A DNA stretch of 64,000 nucleotides from Xylocopa sonorina (lineage: Eukaryota > Arthropoda > Insecta > Hymenoptera > Apidae), in contig NW_027490228.1 of assembly GCF_050948175.1 (NCBI RefSeq), positions 558,001 through 622,000 of the forward strand, given 5' to 3'. The notes under the pieces were generated by a model. The model did no database searches, had not been told where the DNA came from, and saw only the letters and a program-made list of their open reading frames with translations. The stretch's first letter is position 1, and the number at the start of each line of letters is the position of its first letter. Below, piece after piece: positions 52,594 through 64,000 of the stretch. The translations under genes were made by a program, and so were the position numbers.

Positions 52594-55500
52594 TGGGAAG
52601 TGACATGTATGCCTCGTATTCATTTCAAAAGAATGAAAATGCGAGTATTGCTTGCTAGCAAATAGCGTTTGCAGATGTCTACGTATCGTAGCAATAAAGT
52701 TCTAATGCTACTTAAATCGCGATATCGCATCTCATCTATATGTTTCGCGATAAGATATAATATTTACTGCGAAGTGTCATGTATACCTCGTATTCACTTC
52801 AAAAGAATGTAAGTGCGACACTTCCATGCTAGGAAATGGCCTTTCCAGATGTCCCCGCATCGAGGCTATAGAATTCTAATGCTTCTTACAACGCGATATC
52901 GCATCTCTCTTCTATGTTTCATGATAAGATATAATATTCATTGCGAAGTGTCATGTATACCTCGTATTCACTCCAAAGGAATGTAAATGCGACACTTCCT
53001 TGCTAGGAAATGGCGTATTCAGATGTCTACGTATCGTAGCAATGGTGTCTTAATGCTACTTAAATCGCGAAATCGCATCTCATTTCTATGTTTCGTGATA
53101 AGATATAATAATCATTGCGAAGTGTCATGTATACCTCGTATTCAATTCAAGAGAATGTAAATGCGATACTTCCATGCTTGAAAATAGCGTTTGCAGATGT
53201 CTCCGCATCGAGGCCATAGAGTTCTAATGCTTCTTAAAACGCGATATCGCATCTCTCTTCTATGTTACATGATAAGATATAATATTCATTGCGAAGTGTC
53301 ATGTATACCTCGTATTCCCTCCAAACGACTGAAAATGCGACACTTCCTTGCTAGGAAATGGCGTATTCAGATGTCTATGTATCGTAGCAATAGAGTTCTA
53401 ATGCTTCTCAAAACGCGATATCGCATCTCATTTCTATGTTTCCCGATAAGATATAATATTCATTGCGAAGTGTCATGTACACCTCGCATTCATTTCAAAC
53501 GAATGTAAATGCGACACATCCTTGCTAGGAAATGGCGTATTCAGATGTCTACGTATCGTAGCAATAGAGTTCTAATGCTACTTGAATCGCAATATCGCAT
53601 CTCATTTCTATGTTTCTTGATAAGATATAATATTCATCGCGAAGTGTCAGGTGAACCTCGTATTCACTTCAAAAGAATGTAAATGCGACACTTCCATGCT
53701 AGGAAGTAGCATTTGCAGATGTCTACGCGTCGAGGCAATAGAGTTCAAATGCTTCTTAAAACGCGATATCGAATCTCAATTCTATGTTTCATTATAAGAT
53801 GTAATATTCATTGCGAAGTGTCATGTATACCTCGTATTCACTTCAAAAGAACGTAAGTGCGACACTTCCATGCTAGGAAATAGCGTTTGCAGATGTCTCC
53901 GCATCGAGGCCATAGAGTTCTAATGAATCTTAAATCGCGATAACGCATCTCTCTTCTATGTTTCATGATAAGATATAATATCCATTGCGAAGTGTCATGT
54001 ATTCCTCGAATTCTCTCCAAACGAATGTAAATGCGACACTTCCTTGCTTGGAAATGGCGTATTCAAATGTCTACGTATCGTAGAAATAGAGTTCTAATGC
54101 TACTTAAATCGCGATATCGCATCTTATTTTATATGTTTCGTGATAAGATATAATATTCATTGCGAAGTGTCATGTATACCTCGTATTCACTCCAAAAGAA
54201 TGTAAATGCGACTATTGCTTGCTACGAAATAGCGTTTGCAGATGTCTACGTATCGTAGCAATAGTGTTCTGGTGCTACTTAAATCGCGATATCGCAACTC
54301 ATATATATGTTTCGTAATAAGATATAATATTCATTGCGAAGTGTCATGTATACCACGTAATCACTTCAAAAGAATGTAAGTGCGACACTTCCATGCTAGG
54401 AAATAGCGTTTGCAGATGTCTCCGCATCGAGGCCATAGAGTTCTAATGCTTCTTAAAACGCGAAATCGCATCTCTCTTCTATGTTTCATGATATGATATA
54501 ATATTCATTGCGAAGTGTCATGTATACCTCGTATTCAATTCAAGAGAATGTAAATGCGATACTTCCATGCTAGGAAATAGCGTTTGCAGATGTCTCTGCA
54601 TCGAGGACATAGAGTTCTAATGATTCTTAAAACGCGATAACGCATCTCTCTCCTATGTTTCATGATAAGATATAATACTCATTGCGAAGTGTCATGTATA
54701 CCTCGTATTCTCTCCAATCGAATGTAAATGCGACACTTCCTTGCTAGGAAATGGCGTATTCAGATGTCTACGTATCGTAGCAATGGTGTTCTAATGCTAC
54801 TTAAATCGCGATATCGCATCTCATTTCTATGTTTCGTGATAAGATATAATAATCATTGCGAAGTGTCATGTATACCTCGTATTCACTCCAAATGAATGTA
54901 ATCGCGACTATTGCTTGCTAGGAAATAGCGTTTGCAGATGTCTACGTATCGTAGCAATAGAGTTCTGATGCTACTTAAATCGCGATATCGCATCTCATTT
55001 ATATGTTTCGTGATAAGATATAATATTCATTGCGAAGTGTCATGTATACCTCTTATTCACTTCAAAAGAATGTAAATGCGACTATTGCTTGCTACGAAAT
55101 AGCGTTTGCATATGTCTACGTATCGTAGCAATAGAGTTCTAATGCTACTTAAATCGCGATATCGCAACTCCTATATATGTTTCGTAATAAGATATAATAT
55201 TCATTGCGAAGTGTCATGCATACCACGTATTCACTTCAAAAGAATGTAAGTGCGACACTTCCATGCTAGGAAATAGCGTTTGCAGATGTCTACGTATCGT
55301 AGCAATAGTGTTCTAATGCTTCTAAAAACGCGATATGGCATCTCTCCCCTATGTTTCATGATAAGATATAATACTCATTGCGAAGTGTCATGTATACCTC
55401 GTATTCTCTCCAATCGAATGTAAATGCGACACTTCCTTGCTAGGAAATGGCGTATTCAGATGTCTACGTATCGTAGCAATGGTGTTTTAATGCTACTTAA

Positions 55501-55900
55501 ATCGCGATATCGCATCTCATTTCTATGTTTCGTGATAAGATATAACAATCATTGCGAAGTGTCATGTATACCTCGTATTCACTCCAAAAGAATGTAAATG
55601 CGACTATTGCTTGCTAGGAAATAACGTTTGCAGATTTCTACGTATCGTAGCAATAGAGTTCTGATGCCACTTAAATCGCGATATCGCATCTCATTTATAT
55701 GTTTCGTGATAAGATATAATATTCATTGCGAAGTGTAATGTATACCACGTATTCACTTCAAAAGAATGTAAGTGCGACACTTCCATGCTAGGAAATAGCG
55801 TTTGCAGATGTCTCCGCATCGAGGCCATAGAGTTCTAATGCTTCTTAAAACGCGATATCGCATCTCTCTTCTATGTTTCATGATAAGGTATAATATTCAT
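52594..55900 (+). repeat. HOR copy B, 3307 bp (19 units), reference copy
   Basis: Counting the box at each unit boundary gives 19 units. With P for TCTACGTATCGTAGCAAT type, C for TCTCCGCATCGAGGCCAT type and G for TCTACGCGTCGAGGCAAT, the order is P C P C P P G C P P C C P P P P P P C. This fixes the identity of each position and allows the other copies to be aligned. Confidence 0.85.
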
Positions 55901-58685
55901 TGGGAAGTGACATGTATGCCTCGTATTCATTTCAAAAGAATGAAAATGCGAGTATTGCTTGCTAGCAAATAGCGTTTGCAGATGTCTACGTATCGTAGCA
56001 ATAAAGTTCTAATGCTACTTAAATCGCGATATCGCATCTCATCTATATGTTTCGTGATAAGATATAATATTTACTGCGAAGTGTCATGTATACCTCGTAT
56101 TCACTTCAAAAGAATGTAAGTGCGACACTTCCATGCTAGGAAATGGCCTTTCCAGATGTCCCCGCATCGAGGCTATAGAATTCTAATGCTTCTTACAACG
56201 CGATATCGCATCTCTCTTCTATGTTTCATGATAAGATATAATATTCATTGCGAAGTGTCATGTATACCTCGTATTCACTCCAAAGGAATGTAAATGCGAC
56301 ACTTCCTTGCTAGGAAATGGCGTATTCAGATGTCTACGTATCGTAGCAATGGTGTCTTAATGCTACTTAAATCGCGAAATCGCATCTCATTTCTATGTTT
56401 CGTGATAAGATATAATAATCATTGCGAAGTGTCATGTATACCTCGTATTCAATTCAAGAGAATGTAAATGCGATACTTCCATGCTTGAAAATAGCGTTTG
56501 CAGATGTCTCCGCATCGAGGCCATAGAGTTCTAATGCTTCTTAAAACGCGATATCGCATCTCTCTTCTATGTTACATGATAAGATATAATATTCATTGCG
56601 AAGTGTCATGTATACCTCGTATTCCCTCCAAACGACTGAAAATGCGACACTTCCTTGCTAGGAAATGGCGTATTCAGATGTCTATGTATCGTAGCAATAG
56701 AGTTCTAATGCTTCTCAAAACGCGATATCGCATCTCATTTCTATGTTTCCCGATAAGATATAATATTCATTGCGAAGTGTCATGTACACCTCGCATTCAT
56801 TTCAAACGAATGTAAATGCGACACATCCTTGCTAGGAAATGGCGTATTCAGATGTCTACGTATCGTAGCAATAGAGTTCTAATGCTACTTGAATCGCAAT
56901 ATCGCATCTCATTTCTATGTTTCTTGATAAGATATAATATTCATCGCGAAGTGTCAGGTGAACCTCGTATTCACTTCAAAAGAATGTAAATGCGACACTT
57001 CCATGCTAGGAAGTAGCATCTGCAGATGTCTACGCGTCGAGGCAATAGAGTTCAAATGCTTCTTAAAACGCGATATCGAATCTCAATTCTATGTTTCATT
57101 ATAAGATGTAATATTCATTGCGAAGTGTCATGTATACCTCGTATTCACTTCAAAAGAACGTAAGTGCGACACTTCCATGCTAGGAAATAGCGTTTGCAGA
57201 TGTCTCCGCATCGAGGCCATAGAGTTCTAATGAATCTTAAATCGCGATAACGCATCTCTCTTCTATGTTTCATGATAAGATATAATATCCATTGCGAAGT
57301 GTCATGTATTCCTCGAATTCTCTCCAAACGAATGTAAATGCGACACTTCCTTGCTTGGAAATGGCGTATTCAAATGTCTACGTATCGTAGAAATAGAGTT
57401 CTAATGCTACTTAAATCGCGATATCGCATCTCATTTTATATGTTTCGTGATAAGATATAATATTCATTGCGAAGTGTCATGTATACCTCGTATTCACTCC
57501 AAAAGAATGTAAATGCGACTATTGCTTGCTACGAAATAGCGTTTGCAGATGTCTACGTATCGTAGCAATAGTGTTCTGGTGCTACTTAAATCGCGATATC
57601 GCAACTCATATATATGTTTCGTAATAAGATATAATATTCATTGCGAAGTGTCATGTATACCACGTATTCACTTCAAAAGAATGTAAGTGCGACACTTCCA
57701 TGCTAGGAAATAGCGTTTGCAGATGTCTCCGCATCGAGGCCATAGAGTTCTAATGCTTCTTAAAACGCGAAATCGCATCTCTCTTCTATGTTTCATGATA
57801 TGATATAATATTCATTGCGAAGTGTCATGTATACCTCGTATTCAATTCAAGAGAATGTAAATGCGATACTTCCATGCTAGGAAATAGCGTTTGCAGATGT
57901 CTCTGCATCGAGGCCATAGAGTTCTAATGAATCTTAAAACGCGATAACGCATCTCTCTCCTATGTTTCATGATAAGATATAATACTCATTGCGAAGTGTC
58001 ATGTATACCTCGTATTCTCTCCAATCGAATGTAAATGCGACACTTCCTTGCTAGGAAATGGCGTATTCAGATGTCTACGTATCGTAGCAATGGTGTTTTA
58101 ATGCTACTTAAATCGCGATATCGCATCTCATTTCTATGTTTCGTGATAAGATATAATAATCATTGCGAAGTGTCATGTATACCTCGTATTCACTCCAAAT
58201 GAATGTAATCGCGACTATTGCTTGCTAGGAAATAGCGTTTGCAGATGTCTACGTATCGTAGCAATAGAGTTCTGATGCTACTTAAATCGCGATATCGCAT
58301 CTCATTTATATGTTTCGTGATAAGATATAATATTCATTGCGAAGTGTCATGTATACCACGTATTCACTCCAAAAGAATGTAAATGCGACTATTGCTTGCT
58401 AGGAAATAACGTTTGCAGATTTCTACGTATCGTAGCAATAGAGTTCTGATGCCACTTAAATCGCGATATCGCATCTCATTTATATGTTTCGTGATAAGAT
58501 ATAATATTCATTGCGAAGTGTAATGTATACCACGTATTCACTTCAAAAGAATGTAAGTGCGACACTTCCATGCTAGGAAATAGCGTTTGCAGATGTCTCC
58601 GCATCGAGGCCATAGAGTTCTAATGCTTCTTAAAACGCGATATCGCATCTCTCTTCTATGTTTCATGATAAGGTATAATATTCAT
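55901..58685 (+). repeat. HOR copy C, 2785 bp (16 units)
   Basis: Three units are missing relative to B, corresponding to about 55040-55570 of copy B. The junction lies near 58350-58375 in TACCACGTATTCACTCC, combining features of the flanking units in register. Confidence 0.85.
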
Positions 58686-61600
58686 TGGGAAGTGACATGT
58701 ATGCCTCGTATTCATTTCAAAAGAATGAAAATGCGAGTATTGCTTGCTAGCAAATAGCGTTTGCAGATGTCTACGTATCGTAGCAATAAAGTTCTAATGC
58801 TACTTAAATCGCGATATCGCATCTCATCTATATGTTTCGTGATAAGATATAATATTTACTGCGAAGTGTCATGTATACCTCGTATTCACTTCAAAAGAAT
58901 GTAAGTGCGACACTTCCATGCTAGGAAATGGCCTTTCCAGATGTCCCCGCATCGAGGCTATAGAATTCTAATGCTTCTTACAACGCGATATCGCATCTCT
59001 CTTCTATGTTTCATGATAAGATATAATATTCATTGCGAAGTGTCATGTATACCTCGTATTCACTCCAAAGGAATGTAAATGCGACACTTCCTTGCTAGGA
59101 AATGGCGTATTCAGATGTCTACGTATCGTAGCAATGGTGTCTTAATGCTACTTAAATCGCGAAATCGCATCTCATTTCTATGTTTCGTGATAAGATATAA
59201 TAATCATTGCGAAGTGTCATGTATACCTCGTATTCAATTCAAGAGAATGTAAATGCGATACTTCCATGCTTGAAAATAGCGTTTGCAGATGTCTCCGCAT
59301 CGAGGCCATAGAGTTCTAATGCTTCTTAAAACGCGATATCGCATCTCTCTTCTATGTTACATGATAAGATATAATATTCATTGCGAAGTGTCATGTATAC
59401 CTCGTATTCCCTCCAAACGACTGAAAATGCGACACTTCCTTGCTAGGAAATGGCGTATTCAGATGTCTATGTATCGTAGCAATAGAGTTCTAATGCTTCT
59501 CAAAACGCGATATCGCATCTCATTTCTATGTTTCCCGATAAGATATAATATTCATTGCGAAGTGTCATGTACACCTCGCATTCATTTCAAACGAATGTAA
59601 ATGCGACACATCCTTGCTAGGAAATGGCGTATTCAGATGTCTACGTATCGTAGCAATAGAGTTCTAATGCTACTTGAATCGCAATATCGCATCTCATTTC
59701 TATGTTTCTTGATAAGATATAATATTCATCGCGAAGTGTCAGGTGAACCTCGTATTCACTTCAAAAGAATGTAAATGCGACACTTCCATGCTAGGAAGTA
59801 GCATCTGCAGATGTCTACGCGTCGAGGCAATAGAGTTCAAATGCTTCTTAAAACGCGATATCGAATCTCAATTCTATGTTTCATTATAAGATGTAATATT
59901 CATTGCGAAGTGTCATGTATACCTCGTATTCACTTCAAAAGAACGTAAGTGCGACACTTCCATGCTAGGAAATAGCGTTTGCAGATGTCTCCGCATCGAG
60001 GCCATAGAGTTCTAATGAATCTTAAATCGCGATAACGCATCTCTCTTCTATGTTTCATGATAAGATATAATATCCATTGCGAAGTGTCATGTATTCCTCG
60101 AATTCTCTCCAAACGAATGTAAATGCGACACTTCCTTGCTTGGAAATGGCGTATTCAAATGTCTACGTATCGTAGAAATAGAGTTCTAATGCTACTTAAA
60201 TCGCGATATCGCATCTCATTTTATATGTTTCGTGATAAGATATAATATTCATTGCGAAGTGTCATGTATACCTCGTATTCACTCCAAAAGAATGTAAATG
60301 CGACTATTGCTTGCTACGAAATAGCGTTTGCAGATGTCTACGTATCGTAGCAATAGTGTTCTGGTGCTACTTAAATCGCGATATCGCAACTCATATATAT
60401 GTTTCGTAATAAGATATAATATTCATTGCGAAGTGTCATGTATACCACGTATTCACTTCAAAAGAATGTAAGTGCGACACTTCCATGCTAGGAAATAGCG
60501 TTTGCAGATGTCTCCGCATCGAGGCCATAGAGTTCTAATGCTTCTTAAAACGCGAAATCGCATCTCTCTTCTATGTTTCATGATATGATATAATATTCAT
60601 TGCGAAGTGTCATGTATACCTCGTATTCAATTCAAGAGAATGTAAATGCGATACTTCCATGCTAGGAAATAGCGTTTGCAGATGTCTCTGCATCGAGGCC
60701 ATAGAGTTCTAATGAATCTTAAAACGCGATAACGCATCTCTCTCCTATGTTTCATGATAAGATATAATACTCATTGCGAAGTGTCATGTATACCTCGTAT
60801 TCTCTCCAATCGAATGTAAATGCGACACTTCCTTGCTAGGAAATGGCGTATTCAGATGTCTACGTATCGTAGCAATGGTGTTTTAATGCTACTTAAATCG
60901 CGATATCGCATCTCATTTCTATGTTTCGTGATAAGATATAATAATCATTGCGAAGTGTCATGTATACCTCGTATTCACTCCAAATGAATGTAATCGCGAC
61001 TATTGCTTGCTAGGAAATAGCGTTTGCAGATGTCTACGTATCGTAGCAATAGAGTTCTGATGCTACTTAAATCGCGATATCGCATCTCATTTATATGTTT
61101 CGTGATAAGATATAATATTCATTGCGAAGTGTCATGTATACCACGTATTCACTTCAAAAGAATGTAAGTGCGACGCTTCCATGCTAGGAAATAGCGTTTG
61201 CAGATGTCTCCGCATCGAGGCCACAGAGTTCTAATGCTTCTTAAAACGCGAAATCGCATCTCTCTTCTATGTTTCATGATATGATATAATATTCATTGCG
61301 AAGTGTCATGTATACCTCGTATTCAATTCAAGAGAATGTAAATGCGATACTTCCATGCTAGGAAATAGCGTTTGCAGATGTCTCTGCATCGAGGCCATAG
61401 AGTTCTAATGAATCTTAAAACGCGATAACGCATCTCTCTCCTATGTTTCATGATAAGATATAATACTCATTGCGAAGTGTCATGTATACCTCGTATTCTC
61501 TCCAATCGAATGTAAATGCGACACTTCCTTGCTAGGAAATGGCGTATTCAGATGTCTACGTATCGTAGCAATGGTGTTTTAATGCTACTTAAATCGCGAT

Positions 61601-62688
61601 ATCGCATCTCATTTCTATGTTTCGTGATAAGATATAATAATCATTGCGAAGTGTCATGTATACCTCGTATTCACTCCAAATGAATGTAAATGCGACTATT
61701 GCTTGCTAGGAAATAGCGTTTGCAGATGTCTACGTATCGTAGCAATAGAGTTCTGATGCTACTTAAATCGCGATATCGCATCTCATTTATATGTTTCGTG
61801 ATAAGATATAATATTCATTGCGAAGTGTCATGTATACCTCTTATTCACTTCAAAAGAATGTAAATGCGACTATTGCTTGCTACGAAATAGCGTTTGCATA
61901 TGTCTACGTATCGTAGCAATAGAGTTCTAATGCTACTTAAATCGCGATATCGCAACTCCTATATATGTTTCGTAATAAGATATAATATTCATTGCGAAGT
62001 GTCATGCATACCACGTATTCACTTCAAAAGAATGTAAGTGCGACACTTCCATGCTAGGAAATAGCGTTTGCAGATGTCTACGTATCGTAGCAATAGTGTT
62101 CTAATGCTTCTAAAAACGCGATATGGCATCTCTCCCCTATGTTTCATGATAAGATATAATACTCATTGCGAAGTGTCATGTATACCTCGTATTCTCTCCA
62201 ATCGAATGTAAATGCGACACTTCCTTGCTAGGAAATGGCGTATTCAGATGTCTACGTATCGTAGCAATGGTGTTTTAATGCTACTTAAATCGCGATATCG
62301 CATCTCATTTCTATGTTTCGTGATAAGATATAACAATCATTGCGAAGTGTCATGTATACCTCGTATTCACTCCAAAAGAATGTAAATGCGACTATTGCTT
62401 GCTAGGAAATAGCGTTTGCAGATTTCTACGTATCGTAGCAATAGAGTTCTGATGCTACTTAAATCGCGATATCGCATCTCATTTATATGTTTCGTGATAA
62501 GATATAATATTCATTGCGAAGTGTAATGTATACCACGTATTCACTTCAAAAGAATGTAAGTGCGACACTTCCATGCTAGGAAATAGCGTTTGCAGATGTC
62601 TCCGCATCGAGGCCATAGAGTTCTAATGCTTCTTAAAACGCGATATCGCATCTCTCTTCTATGTTTCATGATAAGGTATAATATTCAT
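58686..62688 (+). repeat. HOR copy D, 4003 bp (23 units)
   Basis: It has the same total length as copy A but for a different reason. A block of four units around 60,430-61,125 is tandemly repeated at about 61,126-61,820, seen from the repeated TGATATGATATAATATTC and CAATTCAAGAGAATG markers, a 696-bp shift. The block is otherwise near identical, with a marker GCGACGCTTCC at its start. Confidence 0.85.
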
Positions 62689-64000
62689 TGGGAAGTGACA
62701 TGTATGCCTCGTATTCATTTCAAAAGAATGAAAATGCGAGTATTGCTTGCTAGCAAATAGCGTTTGCAGATGTCTACGTATCGTAGCAATAAAGTTCTAA
62801 TGCTACTTAAATCGCGATATCGCATCTCATCTATATGTTTCGTGATAAGATATAATATTTACTGCGAAGTGTCATGTATACCTCGTATTCACTTCAAAAG
62901 AATGTAAGTGCGACACTTCCATGCTAGGAAATGGCCTTTCCAGATGTCCCCGCATCGAGGCTATAGAATTCTAATGCTTCTTACAACGCGATATCGCATC
63001 TCTCTTCTATGTTTCATGATAAGATATAATATTCATTGCGAAGTGTCATGTATACCTCGTATTCACTCCAAAGGAATGTAAATGCGACACTTCCTTGCTA
63101 GGAAATGACGTATTCAGATGTCTACGTATCGTAGCAATGGTGTCTTAATGCTACTTAAATCGCGAAATCGCATCTCATTTCTATGTTTCGTGATAAGATA
63201 TAATAATCATTGCGAAGTGTCATGTATACCTCGTATTCAATTCAAGATAATGTAAATGCGATACTTCCATGCTTGAAAATAGCGTTTGCAGATGTCTCCG
63301 CATCGAGGCCATAGAGTTCTAATGCTTCTTAAAACGCGATATCGCATCTCTCTTCTATGTTACATGATAAGATATAATATTCATTGCGAAGTGTCATGTA
63401 TACCTCGTATTCCCTCCAAACGACTGAAAATGCGACACTTCCTTGCTAGGAAATGGCGTATTCAGATGTCTACGTATCGTAGCAATAGAGTTCTAATGCT
63501 TCTCAAAACGCGATATCGCATCTCATTTCTATGTTTCCCGATAAGATATAATATTCATTGCGAAGTGTCATGTACACCTCGCATTCATTTCAAACGAATG
63601 TAAATGCGACACATCCATGCTAGGAAATGGCGTATTCAGATGTCTACGTATCGTAGCAATAGAGTTCTAATGCTACTTGAATCGCAATATCGCATCTCAT
63701 TTCTATGTTTCTTGATAAGATATAATATTCATCGCGAAGTGTCAGGTGAACCTCGTATTCACTTCAAAAGAATGTAAATGCGACACTTCCATGCTAGGAA
63801 GTAGCATCTGCAGATGTCTACGCGTCGAGGCAATAGAGTTCAAATGCTTCTTAAAACGCGATATCGAATCTCAATTCTATGTTTCATTATAAGATGTAAT
63901 ATTCATTGCGAAGTGTCATGTATACCTCGTATTCACTTCAAAAGAACGTAAGTGCGACACTTCCATGCTAGGAAATAGCGTTTGCAGATGTCTCCGCATC
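62689..64000 (+). repeat. HOR copy E, partial, running out of the window
   Basis: The first 1312 bp of a fifth copy. It carries the CTTGAAAATAGCG deletion marker of B to D, yet shares several substitutions with A only (GAAATGACGTATTC, CAAGATAATG and TCTACGTATCG where B to D have GGCGTATTC, CAAGAGAATG and TCTATGTATCG). The array evidently continues to the right. Confidence 0.9.

Larger units (their letters stand above)
48485..64000 (+). repeat. 19-unit higher-order repeat array, period 3307 bp with length variants
   Basis: The marker TTGGGAAGTGACATGTATGC occurs with TGGGAAGTGA at 48591, 52594, 55901, 58686 and 62689, giving periods of 4003, 3307, 2785 and 4003 bp, equal to 23, 19, 16 and 23 units plus 1 bp each. 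The extra base lies in one diagnostic unit with ATTTTATATG in place of ATTTATATG. Copies look nearly identical by eye. The switch from the preceding family falls inside one unit at about 48485-48500 without disturbing the register. Repeated 105- and 60-codon frames here are translations of the repeat, not genes. Confidence 0.95.

Noticed and set aside
1..64000. CENP-B box in the satellite
   Set aside because: The consensus needs TTCG followed by an A and CGGG at set spacing; no conserved CGGG occurs in the unit, and the few CGG(G) instances are isolated mutations.
10962..64000. CRISPR array or other short-spaced repeat system
   Set aside because: The period is 174 bp with no alternation of constant repeat and unique spacer; every part of the unit repeats.

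Overview
The window is almost entirely tandem satellite DNA of a eukaryote. The unit is 174 bp and about 36% G+C. I estimate roughly 350 copies covering about 61 of the 64 kb. No credible complete gene, tRNA, rRNA, CRISPR array or recognisable transposon was found. The organism cannot be named from the sequence. AT-rich DNA, a homogenised satellite, CpG that is not depleted (9 CpG in a typical unit, about 1.6 times expectation) and a 100-N scaffold gap fit an assembled (peri)centromeric or other heterochromatic block of an animal with little germline CpG methylation. An insect or other arthropod is a reasonable guess, not a demonstration.

Layout. (1) 1-4550: plus-strand array of about 26 units, fairly uniform at the left and increasingly degenerate towards 4550. 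(2) 4551-7231: the only non-satellite DNA, AT-rich with three GC-richer islands carrying short palindromes, and one 67-codon open frame of unknown identity at the left edge. (3) 7232-10861: the same satellite on the minus strand, very degenerate at the left and improving to the right. (4) 10862-10961: exactly 100 N. (5) 10962-39560: plus-strand array of mixed subfamilies with many local block duplications. (6) 39577-about 48490: a mosaic of blocks dominated by a 2262-bp (13-unit) shift. (7) about 48490-64000: a higher-order repeat (HOR) whose basic period is 3307 bp (19 units plus 1 bp), seen as units of 4003, 3307, 2785 and 4003 bp plus a partial fifth.

How it works together. There is no gene network to describe. 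The window instead records satellite evolution: old degenerate units beside the non-satellite island, intermediate mixed subfamilies, then recently amplified HORs at the right. Nearly all duplications I measured are whole multiples of 174 bp, as expected for in-register unequal exchange or conversion. The strongest candidates for a second look are the 19-unit HOR with three alleles of an 18-bp box, its conflicting sequence markers, the strand flip around the island with a shared old subfamily on both sides, and the non-register junction where the 13-unit block begins. All distances were counted by hand from the printed coordinates; identities were judged by eye and not computed.
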